Source of the DNA: Beta vulgaris subsp. vulgaris
Taxonomy: Eukaryota > Streptophyta > Magnoliopsida > Caryophyllales > Amaranthaceae
Reading direction: 5' to 3'
DNA length: 64,000 nt
Assembly: GCF_026745355.1 (NCBI RefSeq)
Contig: NC_079206.1
Location: 23,282,899 to 23,346,898, forward strand
Of this stretch, positions 11,452-22,436 are shown piece by piece. The notes under the pieces are model-generated. The model searched no databases, was not told the origin of the DNA, and saw only the letters and a program-made list of their open reading frames with translations. Made by a program: the position numbers and the translations under genes. Numbering within the stretch: position 1 is the stretch's first letter; each line of letters starts with the position of its first letter.

Positions 11452-12061
11452 TGTAACACCCTAACAATTCTCTATTTTCCAACATAACTTTTTACACAAA
11501 ACTTAGGGAGTTATCAAAGTATTATTGCCCGTGTGATAACATATTGGATTATTAAGAATTTTACAGCGAAAAATAATAATTAACTTTGAAAACATATATA
11601 ACTTAGTCAATAAAAAAGTCAACTCCGAAACCAAACCAAAGGTCAAACCAACTCAAAAGTCAACCCCAACATACTAAACCAAAATTATTTAAAGTATGAA
11701 AACTCTAAGCACAAGCACTCGTCTGTTTCCAAACACCCAGTGCATCATCTTCGAACCTGAACTGGTTGATGCTTTATTGATCTTATGCGACTGTTCACCA
11801 AATGGGTCATTACAGGATCAATAAGGCGCACGTAATCAGCAAAGTTGAGTACTATGTAACAAATAAAACGGTTTTTTACCAATTACCCCTGAGTTTTCAA
11901 AAAAAAAAAAAAAATTCACGAGGTATTCCCCAACTTTTCAAAATACACGGGGTACCCCTATGTTTCATAATAATACACCAAAATACCCTTAATGACTAAC
12001 GACAGTTACCTCCGTTAGTCGTCTTAATCCTGATTAACCCTTAATTAAACCTTAATTAACC

Positions 12062-12115
12062 TAACTAAACCCTAAAATCTAACTCCTAACTAACCCTAAC
12101 CCTAACCTCTAACTT
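12062..12115. repeat. Telomere-like CCCTAA repeats in the left arm
   Basis: Irregular AACCCTAACCCTAACC and near variants such as TAAACCCTAAAATCTAAC. The mirror copy (GGTTAGGGTTAGGGTTAGG and variants) is at 16861-16930 in the right arm of the same element. It belongs to the transposon arms, not to a chromosome end. Confidence 0.7.
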
Positions 12116-13313
12116 CTACCCCTAACTCTAATCTTCGCCACCACCCAGCCCCCCTCCTCCACCACCCAGCCTCCTTCCCTACCTCAAGAATCCCCCACCC
12201 CACCCCCTATCCCCGCCACAGCATTCCTTAGCTCTCATCCTTCCTTCGTGCCTCCCTCCCTTGCCTCGTCATGCTTGCTGCTGCTGCGCCTCCCTCCCAC
12301 GCCTTGTCGTGCTTGCTGCTAGAGCCGGCAAAATAAACTCGTACCCGTGGATCCGACCCGAGACCCGTTTTCCACCCAAAAGTAACGACCCTAAATGGAC
12401 CCGAAATCGAAAACAACCCGATCCGACCCGAGCCTGACCCAAGTCCCGGTTTTCACCTGAAAAGCAGTGACCCGAAATACACCTGAACCCGAAATAACCC
12501 GACCCGACCCGAAAGTAGATTGACCTGAACATGACCCGAACCCGAACCCACCCAACCCGAAATTACCCGACCCTTTAATTTTCTGAAATGAAACTGTTAT
12601 TAATACTTTATTAACTTTGTATTCTCTCTTTTGTGTCATATTTGGTGATTTCTCCTATTATTTGGGCAGGCTCCATCTTTTTATGTTATCTTATCATTGG
12701 AATCAGGTTCCATCTCATTTTATAACTCACTCATGTAGAGAATGTGTTGGAAGTAGTATTCAAGTCTTGCTCAGCAAGCCTTCGCAAATCACAATATCAA
12801 ATTGAAGCCCACTGCATGGAACCAGTGATTAAAAGCTTCATGACATTTTTGTATTCAAAGCACTGCGACTATAGAAGCTAGATAAACAAGAGTATTGAAT
12901 GCACTTTTTTTGTAAGATAACCATCTCCACAATAACGTACCTACAATATTAAGGTACCTACAAGAACAAATGTCTCCAAGGCAATGTAACTAATACAAGC
13001 ACTTGAATTAATAAACGGAAAACAAAAGTAAAAACAAGTCTTCATTATGATTCATGAATCTTCACTAAAACTAGCTGGATTACCGAGCCACTGATTTCGT
13101 CGAAGTCCAATCCACATCACATCCAACATACTCACTTTCTTCATCAGCTATATAAAACACAATTAAAATCAGTAAAAATGAGAATATTTGGGAGTTATAA
13201 AACACAATTAAAATCAGTAAAAAAAAAAAATTAATCACCTTGGAAGCCGTACAACCAACTCCGACTAGTTATCAAGGCCTCTACGTTTTTCAGGAAGATA
13301 AGAGCTTCTCCAT

Positions 13314-15512
13314 TTATTTAAAACTCCCCCCCCCCCCTACACTAAAAGTTGATTCTGAAGCTACGGTTGTAAGGGGCACGGTTAAAATATCCCTAGCTAA
13401 ATGTGAAAGCTTTCCATACCGATGCTCATTTTCTTTCCAAAAACTCAATATGTCAAGTTGCATTTTTCGATCCAATTTCTCATCTTCCAAGTAATTGTGC
13501 AAAATGAATTGATAGCATCTTTCCTCTTCATATTCCTATAAAAAAAAGGTCATAATATATTAGCAAAGTTAAATATAACAGCCACCTGCACAATCCCCCT
13601 TCACACTTCACTATCCCTCTGTCAGCCCCCCTTCACACTTCACTGTCCCTCTGTCAGCCCCCTACATAACCCCCCTTCACACTTCACTGTCCCTCTGCCA
13701 GAGCCTCTACACTAACAGCCCCCTGCACTAACAGCCTCCCTGCACTAACATCCACCCCTGCACTAATATCCCCTTGCACTAACAGCCCCCCTGCACTAAA
13801 AGCCACCTGCACTAACAGCCCCCCTGCACTAACATCCCCCCTGAACTAACAGCCCCCTGTCATCCCACACTTGTTGATATTTAAACTACAAATATATAGA
13901 GAAATCAGAAATAGAACTTACATCGATATAATCGAATGGGCGCTTCTTATTTGTAGTTGATGTCGTAGGTATTCGTGTTGCACTTGAAATATTACTCTCT
14001 TGAGTATACTCTTCAAAAAATAACTCCAACTTGAGTCTAACATCATTTATCTTTGTCATAGCGCGTTGTTCATCACCATACAACTTTTTATAACAAAACT
14101 TGAGAACTTGTAACTAACAACGGGGATCAAGAATCATTGCAAAAGCAAATAAAGTCCCATAATCATCCTCGGTCGAGTTAAGCCAATACTTGTCAATTTT
14201 TTGCTTCATCTCAAAAGCCATTAGTATTATAGAAAGATCATCGCTTCACACCAAATCCTTCAAAAGCATAGCAATCTTCCACACATTTTCAAAGTACAGA
14301 TTTGAGGTGGGATAATTACTACCAAAAAACAACTCAGTTATATGAGAGAATGGCTCTAAAATATTCCTAATCTGCTCAAGATTCTCCCACTCTTCAAGTT
14401 CTGGACAAGTACAATAAGAGCCACAACTATCAACCTTTTGCATTTGCTCAAAAGCAGCACGATACAATATAGCTCTATCAAGCATCATATAAGTAGAATT
14501 CCACCTAGTAGGAACATCAAGCCATAATGCTTTTGTCTCTTGTATCTGAACTTTTTTCAAACAACGACGGAAAGTCTTTTTTGGTATTTTCGACCATTTT
14601 ACATATTTTACACTTTCTCTAACTTTATAGATAATAGGATCAATCACTTTTAGTCCATCCTTGACAATAAGGTTCAACACATGAGTCGCACATCGGACAT
14701 GAAAGTAAGCACCTTGATACAACAAAGCTCCTTCTTTCCTAAGTGTTTCTCTCATGTAGTCTTGCATTTTGTCATTACTAGAAGCATTATCCAATGTAAA
14801 AGAGAAAATTTTATCACGAATACCCCAATCATAAAGTAAGTCTAACAAATACTATACATGGCAGAACCTGTATGGGGGGAATCCATGTGATAAAAATTTA
14901 GGACCCTGCAATTTAATTTCCAATATCCATATAGCGAGCAGTCAAACACAGATAACTCTCGGTTTGACAAGAGGTCCACATATCACAAGTTAAGGAAATA
15001 CGACCAGAGACCTTGTGAAGGACATCCTTCAATCGAGCTTTTAAGGTTGCATGCAACTTTAAACAATCAGATTTTATGGTGTTCCTACAAACTTTTCTAA
15101 CTTGATTGTTTAAATAAGTATGGATATCTCTATTTCCTTCATGTTCTACCCAAGAAAAAGAATACCCTTGTTTTATGATTGTTTTGGAAACCAACTCCCT
15201 GTAGACTTTTTGATCGAACACAGGTTGATGTCCATCATTCTTCACACTCACTAGATGTGCAGCATAGTTAGAGCATTTATCAAGATGTTTTTTCATGTTA
15301 GATGTTCCATAGTGTGAAGTTGCTATGAATGATGCAAGTTTACAATGCTTACATATTGCATGAAATTTTCCATCTTTACTCACGCTTGGGTCGATTGCAA
15401 GAAACTCATCCCAATATGGACTCCGTCTTTTGGGAAGAATAGGACTTTCTGGTTCAGTTTCATTTTCATTGATATTAGCAAGAATCCCGATCTGTTCTCC
15501 TTCTACTTCCAT
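13314..15512 (-). pseudogene. BED zinc-finger hAT transposase (RICESLEEPER/DAYSLEEPER-like)
   Basis: Reading on the minus strand from ATG at 15512: an acidic leader, then a BED finger (YWDEFLAIDP, CKHC, then H and C spaced as in HLDKC), about residues 30-75. ISLTCDMWTSCQTESYLCLT opens the catalytic region (to 14913). The 14848-14246 piece has FTLDNASSNDKM, HVRCATHVLNLIVKDGL and WLDVPTRWNSTYMML. The 14083-13886 piece matches the DUF4413-like segment, and 13502-13314 the C-terminal dimerisation domain (LARDILTVPLTTVASESTFS). Breaks between the pieces and a minisatellite at 13580-13865 make it non-functional. Confidence 0.87.
13580..13865. repeat. Cytosine-rich minisatellite inside the hAT transposase
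   Basis: Two adjoining tandem arrays. First, about three copies of a ~35-50 bp unit containing CCCCTTCACACTTCACTGTC and CCTCTGTCAG. Then about nine copies of a ~20-bp unit CAGCCCCCCTGCACTAA with variations. It falls between two transposase coding pieces, so it may lie in an intron. Confidence 0.8.
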
Positions 15513-17499
15513 CTCTGTGAATTTTTTTTACAGAACTGAGACAAATGAAATGTAAGAGTGTCATTAACACAAACACCTTACATACTACTTCAAGTACCAA
15601 TCAATTATGTGTCAAAAGTGTAAGAGTGTTACAAACATATCCAAGCAAACATTGGTTTAGGCATTAACACAAACACCTTACATACTAAAGCATACAACAC
15701 TGACGAAGAAGAACAAAACAATGTCAAGTTCAATAAATCACACAACAGATTTGTAGTACTACATAAAATAACAAACATTGCAACTAAAGTAGTATGGGAG
15801 ATTGGAGATGAAGAGATTTTTTTCGTTGACTTTTTTATTGAAGGAGTTAAAAAGAAGAAGTTAGCTTTCTGGGAAATTATAATTATAAAGACTTAATATT
15901 TAATCATTGAAATATGCTTTTAAGAATTTGATTTCAACATTTAGCTTATATATTTTAGCAAAAATTAGTTAAACATAGTATGGGAGATGAAGATACCTGA
16001 AGAGATAAAGGGAGAAGGATAGATGCCACTAATATGCCAGCACCGAGAGGGAAAAACCGAACAGGGAATGAGAGCTAGAGAGTATAAATTTGGGAGATGA
16101 AGAATACTGGTTCAAATTTGGGGAATACTGAATACATAATTGAGAATACTAGTTCTTATTTTTTGGAGGGAAATAAAAAAAGGGAGGGAGGGAAATGTGC
16201 GAAATTTGGGGAAAATTCAATAGCTAAACTTTCGAGGGATTTACCCCCTTTTTGTTTTTGCTTCATTCAGTGGTTAAACATTAGAGTTTAGAGGGAAAGG
16301 TATACAATAGACTTCATTCCAGTTTGTGTTTTGCAGTGGCCAAATCGACCCGAACCGAACCGACCCGACCCGATGTAACCCGAATTTTCATGGACCCGGA
16401 ATGGACCCATACCTAAATGGACCCGAACCGACCCAAACCCGTAGACAAAGTTAACCCGATTATGACCCGACCCGTATGACCTGTTTGCCACTTCTACTTA
16501 CTGCTTGTTGCCTCGTTGTGCCGAACGCGTGCTAGTCTCATCAGAGTACGTCGAAGTCTCCTGTTAATTTGACGTGGGTTCCGGGGTCGATTTTCGCTCT
16601 TCTACCCCTTACTCCTCGCAATCGCCCACTAGAAGTGTCAATTTGAACCCAGAAAATCAAAAATTGACGAGTTCGCGGGCAGGGGAGCGATATTCGAAGG
16701 GGGGAGGAGAAATCGAGCTACTGGGGTAGGGGGGGTGGGGGTGTGGGGATGGGGAGGGGGGCAACTGGGTGGGGGCAGGACAGGGGTATCGTAGGGAAGA
16801 GTCCAGTGGTTGTGGGAGGGTAGGGGAGTGGGTGGTGGGATGCTGGGAGGGTGGGGGATGGGTTAGGGTTAGGGTTAGGATCAGGGTTAGAGGTAGAGTT
16901 GAGGGTTCGGATTAGGGTTAGCATTAGGGGGTTAATTAGGATTTAAAATAGTATTAATGACTAACGGTGGTTAACGTCGTTAGTCATTAAGGGTATTTGG
17001 GTGTATTATTATGAAACTTAAGGGTACCCTCTGTATTTTGAAAAGTTGGGGTACCTCATAATTTTTTTTGAAAACTCGGGGGTACTTGGTGAAAAAACCG
17101 TAAATAAAATATAAAACCTAACATGATGCTAATAAACATTAACTCAAAAATAAATAATAACAATCTAACTGACTCACTATATTGAACTTGACTCCACAAC
17201 CAATATGTTAATTATAATTAAATTGAAGGATTATTTGCCCAGAAAAGGCTCAACTATTACCATTTACTTTAATAAGTCTCACCTTTTGATTATTCCCTGT
17301 AGGTCCCATGTTTTATATTTAGTTTCCCCTATAAGACCTAGCAGGTCACTTACCTGCTGTAGCAGGTTTAATGAGGCACGTGCTTTCAAATTAATGAAAA
17401 CACGTGATTTCCCCTTCCCTTCTTCATTTCCCCTTCACCCCTGCTCAATTTTCCTTCATTTTCCCTCCTTCTTCATTTCCCCTTCACCCCTGCTCAACC

Positions 17500-18143
17500 A
17501 TGGCTGCTCATCATCAACACTCTGGAGGTTCTTCGAATTCAAGACATTCAGGAGGTGCGCAATTGGATGTGTTATGTAACCATAACATTCCTTCGAAGCT
17601 GAGGATTGTCAAAAGCGGAGGACCAAATCAAGGGAGGAAGTTTTATGGGTGTGCGTTGTGGCCTGTAAGTGTGAATTAGTGTTAAAATTGCTTAATTTGA
17701 ACCTTCCCTCTTTGTTATTAGGGATTTGTTAATGCTACTGAAATACCCAAAAATAGGAAATTAGGGATTACATGAATCCTTTGACATTAGGGTTCGTAGA
17801 ATTCGAAATTAGGGCTTTGGTAATGTAATTGAGATACTGATATTTTTTTTTTTTTTGTTATTAGGCTGAGGACTGTAAATTTTTTAGATGGGAATGCAAG
17901 GACTCTGACTGCCCCAAGTGTAGTGACCTTCAGTCAACACTGTTGGAGCAGTATACTTCAATTGCTGAACTGGAGCTCTTGTATAAGACTGTGGAGGTGA
18001 AATTAAACAAATTAAAGCTGAAGAAAGAGAAGTTGTATGAAGAGCTTGCTGTAATGAGGACTGAGTTGGCTAGGTCTTCAGGAGAAGCTGATAACAGCGC
18101 AAAGGGGGGAAAATTTGCTCTTGTTGGGTTGTTTATTTCATGA
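17500..18143 (+). CDS. GRF-type zinc finger plus coiled-coil protein, inside a Mutator-like element
   Basis: Two exons: 17500-17664 and 17865-18143. Borders are CCT|GTAAGT and TTATTAG|GCT in phase 0, giving 147 aa with no internal stop. Residues 26-65 form a GRF zinc finger (CNHNIPSKLRIVKSGGPNQG, RKFYGC, then CKFFRWEC). GRF domains bind single-stranded nucleic acid in known families. Residues about 80-125 are a Leu/Lys/Glu-rich coiled coil, and the tail is weakly hydrophobic (FALVGLFIS). The start has good context (ACCATGGC). It lies 5' to the transposase, convergent with it, and inside the TIRs. It may be a captured host gene or an accessory factor; the sequence does not decide. A 34-bp tandem duplication follows at 18258-18325. 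Confidence 0.72.
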
Positions 18144-18257
18144 GTTTTGTTTGCTGTTGTGTTGGTTTTCATTAAGTAGTTGGGTTGTTTAGTGGGGGCA
18201 GTTGGTATGGTTATGGGGAATGTTTTGTACTAGGGGGTAAGTAAGTACTAGGGATTT

Positions 18258-18325
18258 TGTAATGGAGGTTACATACTCCTATTTTGCCTAATGTAATGGA
18301 GGTTACATACTCCTATTTTGCCTAA
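18258..18325 (+). repeat. Exact 34-bp tandem duplication
   Basis: Two copies of a unit beginning TGTAATGGAGGTTACATACT (18258-18291 and 18292-18325), about 115 bp after the GRF gene stop. They fall in its likely 3' untranslated or polyadenylation region. Confidence 0.8.
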
Positions 18326-18880
18326 TCAATGAAGAATGATGTATTCCTACAGATGAATGAATTGACCAACATAATTTTGTGTCCAAAAGTAGTTAAAAAT
18401 TGACATTGCTGTAAAAATACAATGTTGTGAATACACCCCAAATAATAAAGTTGCAATTGTTACTGCCTTAACAAAATACATTAATCTTGCAAATGTTTCA
18501 GTTCATAAAGAGCTAAAAAATGTGAAATCCAAGTGTCACATGAGCTGAATCAACCAAAGGTGGCTTTTCTTCATGACTGGATGGTTGATGCTTGACTACC
18601 TAATGGACAGCCTGATGTTGTTGTAACAGAAGGTTGAGACACCAACCTTGGACCTCCAATCTGTCCAGGAGCCTGTAGAACATAAGTGGTAAGAATGTAA
18701 AAGTGTGGTAGCCAGAAAAAGTATGGAAAACCTCAACTCAAATCAAGAAAAAAACTCACGTTGATCATTGTTGATCCATCTTCACCAATTAAAACACCAA
18801 CTCATTTTGGCATCTGCTACACCATAATGAAACTAAACAAGTTACTTCATGGTCAAAATGTTGATGAACAGAAAAAAAAG

Positions 18881-21800
18881 CTATTCACTTCCACTTACAT
18901 TTTTCCCTCTTCCACCCCTTCCAGCATTTCTTCCACCCCTTCCAGCACTTCTTCCACCCCTGCCAACACCAGACCCACCCCTGCCAACACCAGAGCCACT
19001 CCTCTTGATAACTCTTCCATTCTTTCCAGTTCTACTTGGTTCTGCAGTGGGTGTCAAGTTATCAATTTGTGGTCCTCTAGATGATGCAGTTGTTGACTTG
19101 CATCTCTTTAATGGAGGTTGTGGAGGTGCACTGGTAGTAGTGTCCTTATTAGGACATGTTCTTTTATTGTGGGTCTTTGATTTACATATGCTGCAGGTCA
19201 TTTGAATTCCATGTTTTGTTAACCTTCCAGGCTTATTGGGGTTTTCATGGGGGTCTTTCCTTCTATATTTCCTTGGCCTCCCAGGACCTATCTTTATTGG
19301 GGGTGGGTTCAGAGGGGAGTTGATCTTTTGCCAATGTCTATCACAGCAACAGGTGGATTGAACTCCATAAGACTGCAAATATATGTCCCTGGTGTAGTAG
19401 CCAGAAACATAATCTTCTGCATCCTTGTGGCAGAAAAAAATGCATGAAACTGCATGACAACAAGGGATGCCAGTTAAGTCCCACTTCTTGCAAGTGCGGG
19501 ACCTTGCTTGCAGATCTACAGTTAAGCTATCCATGCCATGGTTCACTTGGAAAACTGTATTGGTGGAAGGTATGGGAGTGCAGTTGGCAGCCCATTCTTT
19601 CTCTTTTTCCAACCTTGCTGTTATTCTAGGGCATAATTGTGCAGAACTACCCTCCATGGTTTGTCTTTTAACAACCAATTCTGCATCAAAGCTACCCTAA
19701 TGTCTTCTAATAAATATATCAAGTGTTTGGTCCTGACATTTATTATGTAGCCATTAAAAGTCTCAGATAAGTTGCTAGTAATGACATCCACTTTGGTTGT
19801 AGTATCTAAAAATGCCCTACAAAATACTTTAGGGTTGTGAGCTTTGAAATCAGTCACAGCATTAGGGTTTTCTGCCTCCATTTTTGCTAAAGCTTCATTG
19901 TAATCTGCTAAAGAATATGCTTTAGCAGCCTTCCAAAACGTGAGTTTCATGTCATCTCCTTTGTGTACCTTGTGCCAACGGGCAAAAATATGCCTGGCAC
20001 AGTGCCTATGCTCACAGTTTGGAAAGACTGCCTCCACACTACTTAGTATGGCCTATGTTGCATGAAACAAAGTGCATTGGTAAGAAAAAAAGTACATATT
20101 CAGCTAAACAAATCAAATGCATAAGCAATAATAGATGAGATGAAGAATATATACCAGATGCTCATCTGAAACAATGGTGAGACCATTTCCTTCACCTAAG
20201 CTGAGAGCCTCCCTCACCTGGGTCAGAAACCACTCCCAAGAGGAGTTGTTCTCTCCTTCCACAATAGCCCATGCAACAGGGTACATCTGGTCATTTACAT
20301 CCCTGCCAACTGCTGCCATGAGTTGTCCCCCCAAGAAAGTCTTCAAAAAACAGGCATCAATGCTCAAGAATCTCTTACACCCATCCATCCATCCTTTTCT
20401 AATCCCTTAAAGACAAATGAACAACCTTTGAAATACTTGTGTAGCGCCTCTTCCTGTAGTGAACAAGGTGATACATGTGTTAGGACTGCTGTCCTTTATA
20501 GCTTGCAAATACCCTCCTAGCTTGAAATAATGCTCCTTCATTGAGCCATGTAACAGCCTATGGGCCTTGTACTTGACCTTGTAAGCCATAGACCTTTTAA
20601 TGACCACTCTGTAGGACCTCCTCACAACTTCCATTATGTCTTTGGCTGGCCAATGAGGTCTTGCTTTAAAGATCTCTAAAAACTGCTTAGCAAGCCAACT
20701 GGATTTCATCTGCCTATTAGCCTCCATATTCCTAGTGCATTTGTGCTCACCATCAATTGACTTCACCATAAAACATTCCCTCCTTGAGTCCCAGCTTCCA
20801 AACAATCTGAATGGAAAACCTTTTTTACACCTCACTTCAATTCTCTGCTGCCTTTTAGTATTACTTGCACAAATGTACAAGTCTCTCCCACATGAATTGC
20901 AAAGTGTGCAACTGCACTTTGAAAGCCTCTCTGTTAGGAAACCTTTGTCCTACTTTCCAGACAAACTTTCCCAATCTGTGTCTTCAGGCACCAACATCCC
21001 CCTACCCTTCCTTCTTTTACCACTGTACTCTTCATCTTCACTATCCTCTGGTGTATCAAGATCATCCTCACTATTATAGTAATCACTCACATAGTCTCCC
21101 TCATTAGGTACATCATTTTCCCCAGATATGTTACTTGCACCTCCAATCCTACCCTCCTCTGCCTCTTTCTGTAGCTGCTGAGCAAGCAGTAACAATTTAA
21201 CATTTGCTGCTTTCACCCTCCTCCTAGCAGTTTGCAACTCATCATCACTAGTCTCTGGATATTCACCAAACTCAACACCTTCTCCCTCTAATTCTGCAGG
21301 TTCTTCTTCCTCCTAACCCTCTAGATTTCTTAACTCCTGCTCATCAATTTCACGATCATCAACCACCTCCCTTAGATCTTCTTCTTCTGAACTAGCAGTT
21401 GAAGGCTCATAACCAGGATCTGTATCATCTGATAACTCCTGCTCTGAACCTAGTGGGCTCTCTGACCTACAGTCATACCATTGGTAATAATCGTGTGGGA
21501 AGGTCTCTTGGTCATATATGTATGCCTCATCAGGTATAGGAGGTGTTTCATTTGCTTTGCTAGTTTCACCAGTGTTTTTTGTTGTTGGTTGTTTTCTTGC
21601 TATTTTTTGTATTCACAGTGGGATGGGATGGTTGTTTTTTTTGTCTTCTTGGTGTTCTGTGATGGTGTTTTGTCAACAGTGGGTTGGGATGGTTGTTTTT
21701 TTGTCTTCTTGCTGTTCTTTGATGGTGTTTTGTCAGCAGTGGGAGGTGGGGAGGGCTGCTCTGTTGTAGGAGGTGGGGAGGGCTGGTCTGTTGTAGGAGG

Positions 21801-22436
21801 TTGGGAGGGCTGGTCTGTTGTGGGAGGTGGGGAGGGCTGGTCTGATGTGACTTTGTTTTGCTCAGCAGTTGGGGTCTTAATAACAGGTATTGAAAAGGCA
21901 GGGTCATATGGGGGAGGTAGGTCTGTAGGTAAAATAAGTTGGCATTCCTTCAACCTTTGACTTGACCTAATTGGGGTCAACTTTTTGGGTGGAGTCCTTT
22001 TCCTTGAAATTGCTACTTTGGGTGGGGCCTCATCCCTTTTGGCTGACTCAGTTACATTTGCTACTGTTGTGTCTGTGTGGATGGGTAGGAGAGGTTGGGG
22101 GATTCCATCATATAACATTGCAGGCTTATCTACTCCATGTAATACATACAGATCAATAAACTTGGTTTTCATCACAATTGCACCCATTTGAAGCACCTCA
22201 GTGTCATTGTAAACCATCCTCAACCCATCATTTAGTGTTTTCCCAGGAATCAAGTAAAAAATCTTATCAATTTCCCGATAAGTACCACATTTCTTAGCCA
22301 TATCCTCCAAAAACCACCAACACAGTTCATCAGGATCCACTGCAAATGTCCTACCAGCCCCACCAATGTACTCCATTTTCCCTCCTTTCTCCTTAAACAA
22401 ACCACCATGCCAGAAACGCAAACAAACACTTTCCAT
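18881..22436 (-). pseudogene. MURA-type transposase with PB1-like N-terminus, decayed
   Basis: Starts on the minus strand at 22436 (MESVCLRFWHGGLF). The PB1-like domain is about residues 1-105 (YIGGAGRTFAVDPDELCWWF). A proline/threonine repeat spacer follows (21850-21620), then an acidic region (21500-20950), the MuDR DNA-binding domain (20880-20700: RIEVRCKKGFPFRLF) and the MULE DDE core (20388-19900: FLSIDACFLKTFLGGQLMAA, WEWFL, SDEHL). A clean intron at 20053-20154 joins SDEHL to AILSSVEAVFPNCEHRHCAR. The SWIM finger is at about 19510-19410 (CKKWDLTGIPCCHAVSCI) and a CCHC knuckle at about 19200-19140. Breaks: a frameshift near 21580, stops near 21312, 20957 and 20411, and a shift near 20930. 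Inactive as it stands. Confidence 0.85.

Larger units (their letters stand above)
12320..16496 (-). mobile_element. hAT element, RICESLEEPER type (4177 bp)
   Basis: Inserted inside the Mutator-like element. Ends: TAGAGCCGGCAAA at 12320, and the complement of TAGAAGTGGCAAA ending at 16496, with 10 of 13 bases matching. Flanks CTTGCTGC (12312-12319) and CTTACTGC (16497-16504) are an 8-bp target duplication with one change, as expected for hAT. Both subterminal regions are packed with GACCCG-type repeats (about 12340-12575 and 16335-16490). A decayed transposase lies on the minus strand. Confidence 0.9.
11869..17100. mobile_element. Mutator-like non-autonomous element containing a hAT
   Basis: Left terminus CGGTTTTTTACCAATTACCC, right terminus the inverted match ending GGTGAAAAAACCG. 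The TIRs extend at least 140 bp (AACTTTTCAAAATACA, GTTTCATAATAATACACC, AATACCCTTAATGACTAACG) and remain recognisable through telomere-like and cytosine-rich stretches. Flanks CAAATAAAA (11860-11868) and TAAATAAAA (17101-17109) are a 9-bp target duplication with one change. Without the 4.2-kb hAT the element is about 1.05 kb, nearly all inverted repeat, with no gene. Confidence 0.88.

Noticed and set aside
12062..12115. CCCTAA repeats as a chromosome end or fusion scar
   Set aside because: The repeats are mirrored inside the other TIR of the same transposon, so they belong to the element.
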